The position numbers and the translations under genes were made by a program. This document shows, piece after piece, positions 17,224 to 26,948 of a stretch of 64,000 bases of DNA. Source of the stretch: Flavobacterium odoriferum (GTDB lineage: Bacteria > Bacteroidota > Bacteroidia > Flavobacteriales > Flavobacteriaceae); NCBI RefSeq assembly GCF_025499515.1, contig NZ_JAMKFA010000008.1, positions 1 through 64,000 on the forward strand. The letters are read 5' to 3'. The notes under the pieces were generated by a model. That model made no database searches, was not told where the DNA came from, and worked only from the letters and a program-made list of their open reading frames with translations. The stretch's first letter is position 1. Every line of letters begins with the position of its first letter.

Positions 17224-17264
17224 GTGGGAAAAGTGGGAAAAAGTGAACACTTAAAAGTGTTTAC
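17224..17264. promoter_or_regulatory. Candidate operator: direct repeat plus palindrome
   Basis: Two GTGGGAAAA copies in tandem (17224-17240) adjoin a 22-bp palindrome (17243-17264, GTGAACACTT-AA-AAGTGTTTAC, one mismatch). They lie between the unknown 452-aa gene and the first HTH gene. The position suggests a binding site for one of the HTH proteins; this is inference. Confidence 0.4.
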
Positions 17265-17289
17265 GGTGTAATAGGTGTATAGTTGAAAA

Positions 17290-18648
17290 TCAGACTTTTG
17301 TGGTGAAATATTTATATAAATTACAGTAAAAAAAGTCGTCTTTATTTAATTCTACATCCTTAAAAAGTAGAACATTCTCTTTAAGAAAAGCTAAATATTC
17401 ATAAGTCAAACCTTCATTTGTTATTGTAGTATAGATTTCTTTTAAAGCCCAACCAACTTTCTTTTTATTAATTCTACCTAGATTAATTTTATTTACTTTA
17501 AATGAAACTCTGTCATTTTGGAAATATTTATTAAGCATATCAACTAGTAAACCGTACTGAGTTGTATTTACATTAGACAGTACATCTTCCAATTTTTCTA
17601 GAATTATATCATTTATAAAACTATCATTCAAATTTATAGTTGTTGTAAGTGATTCGGTTTTTTCAATAATGTTTACTTCTTCTTTTTTAAAATTATTATT
17701 ACCTAAAAGTTTTTCTTCTAAAAAGCTCATCTTTTTATTGTTAGAATAACAATATTGCTCAAAACTTATCATTGAAACAACATAGCTAGCTTTTTTATAA
17801 ACTTCTACATCAGACTTTGAAAATTCGTAAACATCACCTGTTCCATTCTCAAAATCATACATTAAATTCTGAAGGAAAGTTTTTTCACTTTGTATAAAAT
17901 CTGTTTCGGAAGTATCATCGTAATTTTCAAGAAATAGATTTAATCTTTTTAAATAATTGTTTTTATAATTTTCGAAAGAGCATCCGAAAAAAAAGATATT
18001 GTCTTTATTTAATTGCTTTGTCAATTTTATAAATTCATTCTTTATTTCTGTTTTTTTGGTTTCTTCCCAATGTGTAAATTCTTCATCAGCTTCAAAAAAC
18101 AAAAAATCTTCATCACCTGAAAGGTGTGAAGTTCTTGATTGATACTCTTCTACAAAGTCATTTTTAATTTTAACATAATCATTACCTTCAAAAAATAATG
18201 GATCATTAATAAGGTTAGGATAAAATTTGTTCAATGGTTCACTAGGTATAACTTCAATATTTTTAATACTGTTGATTTTCTTACCCAAATTATTTTGTTT
18301 ATCTCTTAAGAAGCTTATTATTTTTTCAAAAGTCGCCTTATATTTTAAACTTAACTCAATATCCCAGCCGTCATTTTCATCTTTAAATGTTACTAAACTA
18401 TCATATATTTTTGGTATTAGCACCTCACAATGACCACCATTGACAGAATAGATATACTTGCCATCGTAATATGACTTTATTAGATTAGCATTACTGTAGC
18501 AAAGATTATAGAAATCAATTTCTAATTCAATAAATTGTTTTTCTTCAAAGTCTTCATGCTTAGATAAATATTCTTGTAATAAAATATTATAGTCCTCTTT
18601 ATACTCTTTAAGTGTAAAGGAAATTTTTCTGTTAATATCTGGAACCAT
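17290..18648 (-). CDS. Unknown 452-aa element protein
   Basis: I do not recognise a characterised family. The protein is soluble, rich in Asp, Glu, Asn and Lys, and has no signal peptide. The last ~70 residues (NKKKVGWALKEIYTTITNEGL … YEYLAFLKENVLLFKDVELN) resemble a segment that recurs in uncharacterised proteins encoded beside integrases in Bacteroidota elements. It sits between the integrase and the HTH/replication module on the same strand. A role in element maintenance or as accessory cargo is possible, but nothing in the sequence decides it. Confidence 0.7.
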   Translation of the reverse strand: MVPDINRKISFTLKEYKEDYNILLQEYLSKHEDFEEKQFIELEIDFYNLCYSNANLIKSYYDGKYIYSVNGGHCEVLIPKIYDSLVTFKDENDGWDIELSLKYKATFEKIISFLRDKQNNLGKKINSIKNIEVIPSEPLNKFYPNLINDPLFFEGNDYVKIKNDFVEEYQSRTSHLSGDEDFLFFEADEEFTHWEETKKTEIKNEFIKLTKQLNKDNIFFFGCSFENYKNNYLKRLNLFLENYDDTSETDFIQSEKTFLQNLMYDFENGTGDVYEFSKSDVEVYKKASYVVSMISFEQYCYSNNKKMSFLEEKLLGNNNFKKEEVNIIEKTESLTTTINLNDSFINDIILEKLEDVLSNVNTTQYGLLVDMLNKYFQNDRVSFKVNKINLGRINKKKVGWALKEIYTTITNEGLTYEYLAFLKENVLLFKDVELNKDDFFYCNLYKYFTTKV

Positions 18649-18684
18649 ATAAAAAAATAAAGCGTGAATTTATAAAAAATAAAT

Positions 18685-19938
18685 TTAAAAGTAATTTGTT
18701 AACTCCATTGCAATATCCTTGTTACTCTTACCGATGTAAGTTAAAAACATTTGCTCTGTACTGTGACCGGTTACGTAAATTAAATATGTAGTTGGAATAG
18801 TCCCATAAAAATTAGTTGCAAATGAACGGCGACCAATATGTGAAGATACTAATTTCCATTTCTCGTAATTGCCTGATTCTTTTCTATAGATTTTACTTTC
18901 TGGAGTGATTTCAACTTTTAAGCTGCCAGGTACAATATCATTTATTTTTGCTATTCGACATACTTCTTTTATGTATAGGTTGTATTTTTGGTCAACAATA
19001 GGTTCAGGAAATTTGCCATTTCTTTTCTTTAAAATCTCTAAGACTTTTGGATGAAGCGGAACAGTCATTAATTTACCTGTTTTAACCTGTTTAAATTCTA
19101 ATAAATGTTTACCTTTTTCAATACGAATATTTTTTTCTGTTAATCTCATAAAGTCAGAAATTCTCTGACCAATGTAACAACTAATGATTAACCAATCTTT
19201 TGCATCTTCGTAATGAATATTGTATGATTTTACTTTTGCTTTTTCAACTTTTTCCAAGTCTTCAAAAGTTAAATAAATATTATCAACAGCTACTTGTTTG
19301 CTCTTTATGTTACTCAATTGATTACTTGTTTCTAAACCATTTGATTTAGCATGGTTGCATATTGTTTTTATAAACTTGAAAGCTATGCCAATTGTATTAG
19401 GAGCATAGTTGTTTTCTAAACAATAGTTTTCAAAACTAACTTTGAAATCTGCATTTATATCTGTTATTGATAGTCTTTTTTTTGTGTGGTCGATATAACG
19501 TAAAATAAGCTGTTTTATGACGTTTACTTTTTTAATGGTATTCTTAGTTATGTCATTCTTTTTAAGCTCTAAATACTTGTCTAAATAAGCGATAAAGTCG
19601 GTAGGAAGTTGTTCTGGTTCGGCTGATGGATTGTAAAAATTGTGAATTTGGTTTTCTAACCATTTTTTATCAACGAAATTAATATCTGTATTATCAAAAG
19701 CTTTTAAAATAAATTCTTCGATTTTACCTATTTTTTCATTTACTTCATTACGCTGAGCAATTGCTTCGCTATCTTTTAGTCTTTTATTGCTGTGTTGTTT
19801 CGACCAGTATTCTTTAGTTACCTTTATTTTAGTTGAAGCACCAAAAACAAAATCTTTGTTGTTGTGTCTAAAAAGTAATCTCAAAGTTAATGGGGCTTCT
19901 TCTTTTGTGGAGCGGAATAAAAAGTTAATTGTTGCCAT
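18685..19938 (-). CDS. Tyrosine recombinase (integrase)
   Basis: A 417-aa phage-integrase family enzyme of the Bacteroidota type with an N-terminal arm-binding domain (residues 1-90), a SAM-like core-binding domain (about 112-205) and a catalytic domain. The catalytic residues are all visible: Arg259 (IGQRISD), Lys286 (VKTGK), His367-x-x-Arg370 (HIGRR), His392 (GHSTEQ) and Tyr401 (LTYIG). It should integrate and, with an excisionase, excise the surrounding element. It is the rightmost gene of the element, as expected beside an attachment site. A -7 box (TATATTTG, 19971-19964) lies upstream. Confidence 0.95.
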   Translation of the reverse strand: MATINFLFRSTKEEAPLTLRLLFRHNNKDFVFGASTKIKVTKEYWSKQHSNKRLKDSEAIAQRNEVNEKIGKIEEFILKAFDNTDINFVDKKWLENQIHNFYNPSAEPEQLPTDFIAYLDKYLELKKNDITKNTIKKVNVIKQLILRYIDHTKKRLSITDINADFKVSFENYCLENNYAPNTIGIAFKFIKTICNHAKSNGLETSNQLSNIKSKQVAVDNIYLTFEDLEKVEKAKVKSYNIHYEDAKDWLIISCYIGQRISDFMRLTEKNIRIEKGKHLLEFKQVKTGKLMTVPLHPKVLEILKKRNGKFPEPIVDQKYNLYIKEVCRIAKINDIVPGSLKVEITPESKIYRKESGNYEKWKLVSSHIGRRSFATNFYGTIPTTYLIYVTGHSTEQMFLTYIGKSNKDIAMELTNYF

Positions 19939-19963
19939 CGTTTTTTATATTTTTAATTATACT

Positions 19964-20027
19964 CAAATATACAAAATTTGTACGATAGTTGTACGGTAAA
20001 GTCAAAATATATTCAAACATATTCAAA
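19964..20027 (-). promoter_or_regulatory. Integrase promoter with direct repeats (operator or arm sites)
   Basis: A TATATTTG -7 box lies on the minus strand at 19971-19964. Upstream are two TTGTACG heptamers on the plus strand (19978-19984 and 19989-19995, 11 bp apart) and two ATATTCAAA nonamers (20009-20017 and 20019-20027, 10 bp apart). Spacing by one helical turn on the same face suggests binding sites for integrase, excisionase or a repressor. Confidence 0.4.
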
Positions 20028-20149
20028 GCTATACAATATCAAATAACCTCGTAAAGCCTTGTGTTTGTTGGGTTTTGTAAATAAATTGCAAAAAAATAAG
20101 GTGTTTTAAAAAACAGGGATTTTGGTAATATTGGTACTGGAGGTACCAC

Positions 20150-20179
20150 AAAACCCGAATAGCAATATTCGGGTTTTTT
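20150..20179. terminator. Terminator hairpin after the GHMP kinase gene
   Basis: AAAACCCGAATA (20150-20161) pairs with TATTCGGGTTTT (20166-20177) over a GCAA tetraloop, with T-run on the plus strand and a short A-run on the other. A small GGTAC/GTACC inverted repeat (20133-20147) lies just left of it and could be part of the element's attachment site. Confidence 0.7.
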
Positions 20180-20202
20180 GTTTTTAATAGGTTTTAAAAA
20201 AG

Positions 20203-21117
20203 TTACAGAACCATTTCTTCATACGATAAAACAGTAGCATAGCCTTTTTCTATAAAATAGTTTTTCGGATTTTCTTTAGAAAGTACCATTACAAAATCGC
20301 CACCCCAAGCACCTAAACTTTTAACAACACCTTTAAAATCGGAAAATAAATTTTCTTGAACCGTTTTTGTTTCTAATACATCGCTCATGATAATTTCGTG
20401 TTGTTCCATTAATTTCGCAAATTCTTTTCCTTCTTTGCAATCAATGGCTTCATAAGTAATGGTGTTTATTTTTGAAATTACTTTGTTGGTTTTATGTCGT
20501 TGTGTTAAATAGTTTGAAATTGCCGATTTACTACTTTGTTTCTGATTCAGATAAACAAAATGTATGTTTTCTTTAAATTTCGGATTAAAATGGACTGTTT
20601 TAAAATGCGGAATTTCATTCTCTAATTGATAAATAATTGGTAAATTGGTTTGTGCACACGCCACATCATAACCGCTTCCGCCAAAACTTTTACTCAATAA
20701 TTCAAAAGCATCAATTTGTAACCATTGTCCAATGTTGTTTATTAAAGTTGATGAAGTTCCTAAACCCCAAATTCGAGGAAACGTTAAATGCGTTTCGATT
20801 TCGTAACCTTCTTCGTTTAAAAAATGGGGATTTTGGATGAATGCTTGGTGCAAAATTTCGATAAGTGTGTTTTTTACCGAATGATTATTTTCTGAAAGAT
20901 ATTTGTTTTTGATGTCTGAGAAAGTAATGCTGTCTTGAAACCAAATACTTTCATCTGAATCAAAACTAATCCAATTGATTTGTTGATTATTCCCTTTTTT
21001 TACGATGAGATTTTGTCCGAAACGTGTAGGAACTGCTAATGCTTTTGCACCGTCGAGCACAACATATTCGCCTGTGAGTAATAGTTTTCCGTTGCTGTAA
21101 AAAGTTTGATTTTGCAT
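20203..21117 (-). CDS. GYDIA-family GHMP kinase
   Basis: A 304-aa GHMP-superfamily kinase of the subgroup named after the motif seen here as GYDVA (149-153, in SFGGSGYDVACAQ). The ATP-binding glycine-rich loop is the variant GLGTSST (118-124). The N-terminus SNGKLLLTGEYVVLDGAKALAVP is typical of mevalonate/phosphomevalonate kinases. The start at 21117 is chosen because the ATG overlaps the stop of the HMG-CoA reductase gene (TAATG); a longer frame running into that gene would only read its shadow. Coupling with HMG-CoA reductase points to isoprenoid precursor synthesis by the mevalonate route; the exact phosphorylation step is uncertain. Confidence 0.88.
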   Translation of the reverse strand: MQNQTFYSNGKLLLTGEYVVLDGAKALAVPTRFGQNLIVKKGNNQQINWISFDSDESIWFQDSITFSDIKNKYLSENNHSVKNTLIEILHQAFIQNPHFLNEEGYEIETHLTFPRIWGLGTSSTLINNIGQWLQIDAFELLSKSFGGSGYDVACAQTNLPIIYQLENEIPHFKTVHFNPKFKENIHFVYLNQKQSSKSAISNYLTQRHKTNKVISKINTITYEAIDCKEGKEFAKLMEQHEIIMSDVLETKTVQENLFSDFKGVVKSLGAWGGDFVMVLSKENPKNYFIEKGYATVLSYEEMVL

Positions 21118-22433
21118 TAACGTCTTATTTTTTCTAAATAGTCGATTACTAAACTGTGTGAAACGGTGGTGTCTTTGAAATATTCTAAGACTTTTTGTTT
21201 TTCTTCTTTTGTAGCTTGATATTGATTTAAAATATTCATCAAGTGCATTTTCATGTGACCTTGCTGAATTCCGGTTGTGGTTAGCGAACGTAAAGCTGCG
21301 AAATTTTGTGCCAATCCAGCTGCAGCCACAATTTGCATTAATTCTTCGGCTGATGGTTTTTGTAATAATTCCATCGAGAATTTTACTAATGGATGTAACG
21401 ACGTTAAGCCTCCAACGGTTCCAAGTGCTAAAGGAACATCTAACCAAAAAGTGAAAATTCCGTTTTCGATTTTAACGTGTGATAAACTTGAATATTGTCC
21501 AGATTTGCTTGCATAAGCGTGAATTCCGGCTTCAACGGCTCTGAAATCGTTACCTGTGGCTAATACTACAGCATCGATGCCGTTCATGATGCCTTTGTTG
21601 TGTGTAACTGCTCGGTAGGGTTCAATTTCTGCAATTTTTACTGCGGTTGCAAACTTTTGAGCAAATTCGTTTGAATCGATGTTTTTATCTTCTGAAAGTT
21701 GTTCAATTGGACAAGAAACTTCGGCTCTAACTACGCAATTTGGGACATAATTACTCAAAATACTCATAATGATTTGTACGTTTTTTTCTTCAGGAGAAAA
21801 TCCGTCATAGTCATTGGCTTTTGTTTCTAATGTTTTTGCAAATTGTTCTAAACACGTATTGATGAAATTCGCACCCATGCTGTCTTTTGTGTTGAAAGTA
21901 GCATGAAGCTGAAAATAATTTGGAATTTCCGAAGTTTTATCTCGTAATTGAATATCTAAAATTCCGCCGCCACGCTTTTGCATGTTTTTGGTAATTTCGT
22001 TTGTGTCAAAGAAAAATTGTGATTTTATTTGGTTGAAAAAAGCAGTTAATTTTTCAGAATCTCCATTGAAAAGAAAGTGAACTTGTCCTATCTTTTCAGT
22101 ATTAATGATGGTTGTTTTAAAACCACCGCGTTCGCCCCAAAACTTTGCTGCTTTTGAAGCGGCTGCAACTACTGAACTTTCTTCGATAGCCATTGGAATA
22201 GTGTAGCTTTTTCCGTTGATGATGAAATTTGGAGCTACGGCATAAGGCAAATAGAAATTGGTAAGCGTGTTTTCGATGAATTCGTCGTGAAGTTTTTGTA
22301 AATTTTCGTCGGAATTCCAATATTTTGTTAAGCTTTCTTTTGCTTCCAATGGATTGATAAAATAATTATTTGTAATCCAGTTGATTTTTTCCTCTTTAGA
22401 AAGTTTAGAAAATCCTTTTACGTTTTGAGTCAT
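21117..22433 (-). CDS. mvaA: Class II hydroxymethylglutaryl-CoA reductase
   Basis: Reduces HMG-CoA to mevalonate (or the reverse) in the mevalonate pathway. Class II features are visible: the catalytic Glu in IPMAIEESSVVAAASKAAKFW (about residue 84), the catalytic Lys in THNKGIMNGIDAVVLATGNDFRAVEA split across motif and cofactor loop (about 277-300), and the catalytic His in QQGHMKMHL near residue 396. It has no membrane anchor, as expected in bacteria, and 438 aa fits the class. It is translationally coupled to the GHMP kinase downstream. Confidence 0.95.
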   Translation of the reverse strand: MTQNVKGFSKLSKEEKINWITNNYFINPLEAKESLTKYWNSDENLQKLHDEFIENTLTNFYLPYAVAPNFIINGKSYTIPMAIEESSVVAAASKAAKFWGERGGFKTTIINTEKIGQVHFLFNGDSEKLTAFFNQIKSQFFFDTNEITKNMQKRGGGILDIQLRDKTSEIPNYFQLHATFNTKDSMGANFINTCLEQFAKTLETKANDYDGFSPEEKNVQIIMSILSNYVPNCVVRAEVSCPIEQLSEDKNIDSNEFAQKFATAVKIAEIEPYRAVTHNKGIMNGIDAVVLATGNDFRAVEAGIHAYASKSGQYSSLSHVKIENGIFTFWLDVPLALGTVGGLTSLHPLVKFSMELLQKPSAEELMQIVAAAGLAQNFAALRSLTTTGIQQGHMKMHLMNILNQYQATKEEKQKVLEYFKDTTVSHSLVIDYLEKIRR

Positions 22434-22474
22434 AGCAATTAATGTTCAAATGAATCGCAAAGATACTAATTGGA

Positions 22475-25400
22475 TTAATTGTGAATGTCGTTTACCCATT
22501 TTATTATAGTTTCTTCAAAAATATTTTTTTCAATTGGTTTAATAATAAAATCGTTCATTCCTATATCGATGCATTTTTCTTTTTCTCCGGTTATAACTCC
22601 TGCTGTGAGCGCTATAATTATGGTTTTTGGTAGTATTTTTCTAATTTCAATAGTTGCTTCATAGCCATTCATAATCGGCATTTGAATATCCATAAAAATT
22701 ACTTGAGGAAGTTCTGTTTTTGCAATTTCAACGGCTTCCAGCCCATTTGTGGCTTCAAAAATTCGGCAATTTGGTAATTGGTTTTGAACTAATGTTTTAG
22801 TGAGTAACATATTGATTTTATTATCGTCTACGACTAAAACTTTTACATGATCTACATGTTTGTTTTTTTTCGATTCTGTTTTTTCAGTCTGTTTTTTTGA
22901 TTCACTTTTCTTGTTGAAAATGTTTTGAAGAACACTGTGTTTAATAGGTTTTATTATGTTTTGTACATTTTTAAAGTAGTTAATGTCTGAAAAGTCTGAA
23001 GTAGAGCTTTGCATTACAAGGACAGAAATATTTTTATGCTCTTTTAGCTGTTTTATTGTTTTTAAAACTACAGGTTTTGTTAAGTATTCTAAATCTAACA
23101 ATAATAAATCGAAATTATTTTCTTGTGCTTCTTTTTCAAAATCAATCTCTTCAGGTTGAATAATTTGTGATTCTATTTTGAATGATTCTAACATTTTTTG
23201 AATAATCGAACCAACTAGAGAGTTGTCTTCAATGATATAGGCTTTTTTGAAGGTATTTGATTTAAGTGTTAAATGATTTTCGCAAGGTTCGGTTTTTAAG
23301 ATTAATTCAAAACTAAAAATGGAACCGCTGTTAGGCTGACTTTCGATGGTTAGTTTGCTGTTCATTAATTTTAATAAACTGTTTGTGATAGTCAATCCAA
23401 GTCCAGTACCGCCAAAGTTTCTTGTGGTTGAATTGTCTTCTTGCGTAAATGCTTCTAATATTTTTTGTTTGTTTTCTTCTTTGATTCCAATTCCGGTGTC
23501 TTTGATGGCAAATTTCATCAAAGATTTACTATCATTTAATAGTTTAGAAGTAACCTCAATTTCGATTTGACCTTCATGTGTAAATTTTATGGCATTACTC
23601 AATAAATTTTGCAGAATTTGTTTTAGTCGAATTTCATCGGTCCAAATGGCACATTGTACATCGTCATGGATATTTACAATTAATTCTAAATTTTTTTGGT
23701 GAGCCATAAATTTCATCATATCAACTGAATTATTAATAATATTATGAAGACTTATTTTTTCTTCCTCAATTACTAATTTTCCAGCTTCAATTTTTGAAAT
23801 GTCCAAAATATCGTTTACAACATCTAATAATGTTTCAGCCGATTGGTTTACTGTTGCTAAATATTGTTTTTGAATTTCGGTTAAATCTGAGTTGAGCAAT
23901 AATTTACTGAAACCAATAATTCCATTTAAAGGTGTTCTGATTTCGTGACTCATATTTGCCAAAAATTCTGATTTTGCTTTGTTAGATGATTCTGCAAATT
24001 CTTTAGCAATAACAGCTGCTTCTGCAATTTTTCTTTCGGTAATATCGATTAAAACACCTTCAATGTATGTTATTTTTCCATTGATAACTACGCCTTCCCC
24101 ATATTCTTCAATCCATACAAATGAACCATCTTTTTTTATTAGTCTACAAGTTATTTGATATGGTTTTTTGTTTTGTAATGCATCATCAATAATTTCTCTA
24201 ATACGATCTTTATCGTCCGGATGATATAAATCGAGTAGCGAAACTTTATTAAACATAAACTCATCTCTATGATAACCTGTTAGTTTTTCAATTTCATGAT
24301 TGAGGTAAACCTTGGTTCTTGCTTCGTTGTATTTTACTAAAAACACCGATGCAGGAATATTATTTGCTAATAGTCTAAATTTTTCTTCACTTTCTGCAAT
24401 AGCTTTTTCATTGTTTATTCTAATAATAGTTGCCGAAATATTATTGGCAAGTGTTTGTAAAATACTAATTTCTTCTTCAGACCAAACGCGTTCATTTTTG
24501 CAATCATCAAATCCGATAAAACCTAAAAAAGTGTCTTTGTCAAAAAGTGGAATTACAAGAATAGAAACGATATTTTGAGCAATTAGAAGTTCTTTAAAAT
24601 CACCATCTTGAATATCTTTGATTAAACTAATGTATGGCTTCTTACTTAAGATTAGTTGCATAAAATCGGCAAAATCTTCATGTGGAATGTTTTGCAATGT
24701 AGGATTATCAATTTCTGCTAGGTCAGTTTCTGAAACCCATTCAAATCGTTGACTGACTAAATTTGTTTTACTATCGTTTTCAAAATAGTACAATCGATCT
24801 ACTTTTAATACTTTTCCAATTTGCTCAATTGAAGTATCAAAAATTTGGTTTTTATCTTTATGAACTAATAAATTACTAGTTACGTTTGCAATTGCTGTTA
24901 AAATTTCATTTTTATAGACTATTTGACTTTCGGCTCTTCGTCTTTTTGTAGTTTCAATTGTTAGTGCAATAATATCGCCAATTGTTTTTGCAAAATTGAT
25001 GTCTTCAGTTGACCAATATTTAATTTCATTCGTTGCTTCTAAACAAAGAATTGCTTTAAGTTTTCCCGAAATGTAAATAGGAATGTCTAAAAGTGATTTG
25101 ATGTTGTATTTTGGAAAATATTCGTGTGCGAAATCAATAAGATCATTGTTTTGATAAACATCTGAAGCAATAACAAGCGGGTCTTTTGCAATGGCTTGAA
25201 AGTAATTTTTAAAATCGTTTTTATTTAAAGTTAAATCTGCATAATGTTTGTCTTCGTGCTGAACATAAATATTTTCTAATGTAATTTTTTCTTCTGTGTT
25301 TTCCCATATACTAACACGATCAATGTTTAGTCCAATAGCAGTTTCTTTACAAATATGCTCAAATAATGATTGTAAATTATCAAAATGATGAAAATTTAAA

Positions 25401-26827
25401 GTTGATAATCGATTGGAAACTGCATTGAGCCTTGAAATTTCAATTCTTCTTTTTTGCTCTTCAATTTCAATTGATTTTGAAAGTGTAATATCTCTCATAA
25501 TACATGAATAGCCAGTAATTTGGTCATTTTCATCTTTCTTTATAGATACTTTTTGTGAAACCCAAATTTCATCTCCGTTTTTTCTAATGATTGGAAACTC
25601 GAATAAATCATATTCGTTGGTTTCAGTTGCGTTATTTATATAAAAATTTAGAACCGATTTTTTGTAATCTTTTCTTGTAAAAAAAATATAGTTTTGACCA
25701 ATAATTTCATCTATAGAATAGCCTAATGTTTTGATAGCAAATTTATTAGCATAAGTTATTTTTCCAGACCGATCACATTCATAAATGATATCTTTTGCAT
25801 TTTGAATTAGATTTGCGTATTTTCTTTCTAAATTTATTTTCGAAGTTACATCTTGTCCAGTTGCTACAAATAAGTTATTGGTGTGTTTAAAATCGGTCCA
25901 CTGAATGTATTTGAATTCACCATTTTTACATTTTAATTTTCTAAAATATACTGCATTTGGAACAAATTTACGATTGTAATCGGTTTCTGTAAAATCTTTA
26001 TCTTGGGTTAATTCCCAAAAGGCTTTTCCTAATACTTCTTCGGTGGAATAACCTAGAATTTTTGTAATTGAATCGTTACAATATTTTACATTTCCTAAAT
26101 TATCAGTGGCAATAATTATTGAGTTGGTATTGTTGATTATATCCTGAGTAAATAGAAGATTCTTGTGGTTTTGCGTGTAACGAATAAATTGCGAAAGATG
26201 AATTAATAGTGTAATAAAAACAGTATTTATCAAAACAATAATACTATTTTCATTTATTTTATAAGAAAGAAGTATAAATAATAGTGTGAAATTTATTCCG
26301 ATAAAAAATAAGTAATATTTGAATTTTTTTATGAAAAATGTCGAAAAAAACAGAATTAAAATGTATTTCGAAAACAGAATAAAATGAATTGGAATAGTAA
26401 ATAGATTGTAAATTATTAACAACCAAAACACAGCAAAACTAAAAATTAAAAGACCATTTGTATATTTTAGTGTTTTTTGAAAACTTGTAAAAAAGTACAA
26501 AAACAGACAGTATAAAGCTACAAAATTCCCGGAATAGTGCTTTAAAACAATACCTAAATTGAAATAAGTATAGATAAAATCTGAAATAAAAAAAAGTAAT
26601 GCCAGGTAAAGAAAATATTTCCTGTTTTCTTCTACGGATTGTAAAGAGATTTTCTTATTAAACAAGCTTAACTCATAGTTTGATATTTTAAGTTGCTTAT
26701 ACAATAAAAAGGCAAAAACAAAGATTGAAGCTAAAATTATTAATAGCAAAATAAAATCAGAAAATTCTGGATTTATAAACAAATAAAAATTTTGCGAGGG
26801 GTAAAATTGCTTCATAAAGAATTTCAA
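22475..26827 (-). CDS. Multi-PAS/GAF hybrid sensor histidine kinase
   Basis: A 1450-aa membrane-bound hybrid kinase. The N-terminal ~225 residues hold about seven transmembrane helices. They are followed by two PAS domains (about 230-450, e.g. [20 protein letters not shown] and the second starting [14 protein letters not shown]), two GAF domains (about 480-790), and a third PAS with PAC (about 805-925, ending [10 protein letters not shown]). The HisKA domain has the phospho-acceptor His in [12 protein letters not shown]. The HATPase has DTGIGI and GGTGLGL boxes. A divergent receiver (LLLLDLEYL) and a canonical receiver ([10 protein letters not shown] … [13 protein letters not shown]) complete it. 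No DNA-binding output is encoded beside it. The ligand is unknown. Confidence 0.92.
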   Translation of the reverse strand: MKFFMKQFYPSQNFYLFINPEFSDFILLLIILASIFVFAFLLYKQLKISNYELSLFNKKISLQSVEENRKYFLYLALLFFISDFIYTYFNLGIVLKHYSGNFVALYCLFLYFFTSFQKTLKYTNGLLIFSFAVFWLLIIYNLFTIPIHFILFSKYILILFFSTFFIKKFKYYLFFIGINFTLLFILLSYKINENSIIVLINTVFITLLIHLSQFIRYTQNHKNLLFTQDIINNTNSIIIATDNLGNVKYCNDSITKILGYSTEEVLGKAFWELTQDKDFTETDYNRKFVPNAVYFRKLKCKNGEFKYIQWTDFKHTNNLFVATGQDVTSKINLERKYANLIQNAKDIIYECDRSGKITYANKFAIKTLGYSIDEIIGQNYIFFTRKDYKKSVLNFYINNATETNEYDLFEFPIIRKNGDEIWVSQKVSIKKDENDQITGYSCIMRDITLSKSIEIEEQKRRIEISRLNAVSNRLSTLNFHHFDNLQSLFEHICKETAIGLNIDRVSIWENTEEKITLENIYVQHEDKHYADLTLNKNDFKNYFQAIAKDPLVIASDVYQNNDLIDFAHEYFPKYNIKSLLDIPIYISGKLKAILCLEATNEIKYWSTEDINFAKTIGDIIALTIETTKRRRAESQIVYKNEILTAIANVTSNLLVHKDKNQIFDTSIEQIGKVLKVDRLYYFENDSKTNLVSQRFEWVSETDLAEIDNPTLQNIPHEDFADFMQLILSKKPYISLIKDIQDGDFKELLIAQNIVSILVIPLFDKDTFLGFIGFDDCKNERVWSEEEISILQTLANNISATIIRINNEKAIAESEEKFRLLANNIPASVFLVKYNEARTKVYLNHEIEKLTGYHRDEFMFNKVSLLDLYHPDDKDRIREIIDDALQNKKPYQITCRLIKKDGSFVWIEEYGEGVVINGKITYIEGVLIDITERKIAEAAVIAKEFAESSNKAKSEFLANMSHEIRTPLNGIIGFSKLLLNSDLTEIQKQYLATVNQSAETLLDVVNDILDISKIEAGKLVIEEEKISLHNIINNSVDMMKFMAHQKNLELIVNIHDDVQCAIWTDEIRLKQILQNLLSNAIKFTHEGQIEIEVTSKLLNDSKSLMKFAIKDTGIGIKEENKQKILEAFTQEDNSTTRNFGGTGLGLTITNSLLKLMNSKLTIESQPNSGSIFSFELILKTEPCENHLTLKSNTFKKAYIIEDNSLVGSIIQKMLESFKIESQIIQPEEIDFEKEAQENNFDLLLLDLEYLTKPVVLKTIKQLKEHKNISVLVMQSSTSDFSDINYFKNVQNIIKPIKHSVLQNIFNKKSESKKQTEKTESKKNKHVDHVKVLVVDDNKINMLLTKTLVQNQLPNCRIFEATNGLEAVEIAKTELPQVIFMDIQMPIMNGYEATIEIRKILPKTIIIALTAGVITGEKEKCIDIGMNDFIIKPIEKNIFEETIIKWVNDIHN

Positions 26828-26948
26828 ATTTCTATTATAAATGTAATTAAATATTTTTTATAAATCAAAAGCTTGATTAAATGAAGTTAAAATTATGGTT
26901 ATTTGATAAATTTTCACTAAAATTGGGGTCTTTAAAAGCGAATATTTT

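Larger units (their letters stand above)
5669..20100. mobile_element. Integrative element with defence-like cargo
   Basis: A co-directional block from integrase through HTH proteins and the replication protein to the methyltransferase-AlbA_2-helicase-GIY-YIG cargo. To the right the gene content switches abruptly to housekeeping (mevalonate pathway). No conjugation genes (tra/mob relaxase) are visible, so it resembles a mobilisable element or genomic island rather than a full ICE. The right end must lie between 19938 and 20203. The left end could not be fixed: umuDC, the lnu-like gene and the endonuclease may or may not belong to it, and no direct repeat was found by eye. Confidence 0.6.

Noticed and set aside
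20131..20150. tRNA 3' end as the integrase target
   Set aside because: GGTACTGGAGGTACCACA looks like a tRNA acceptor end, but there is no T-loop (TTCGA) or matching 5' half nearby, so it is only kept as a possible att-site component.
21118..21447. N-terminal extension of the GHMP kinase to 21447
   Set aside because: The extra ~110 residues lie entirely inside the HMG-CoA reductase gene in another frame and are basic, non-conserved shadow sequence; the TAATG overlap gives the natural start.
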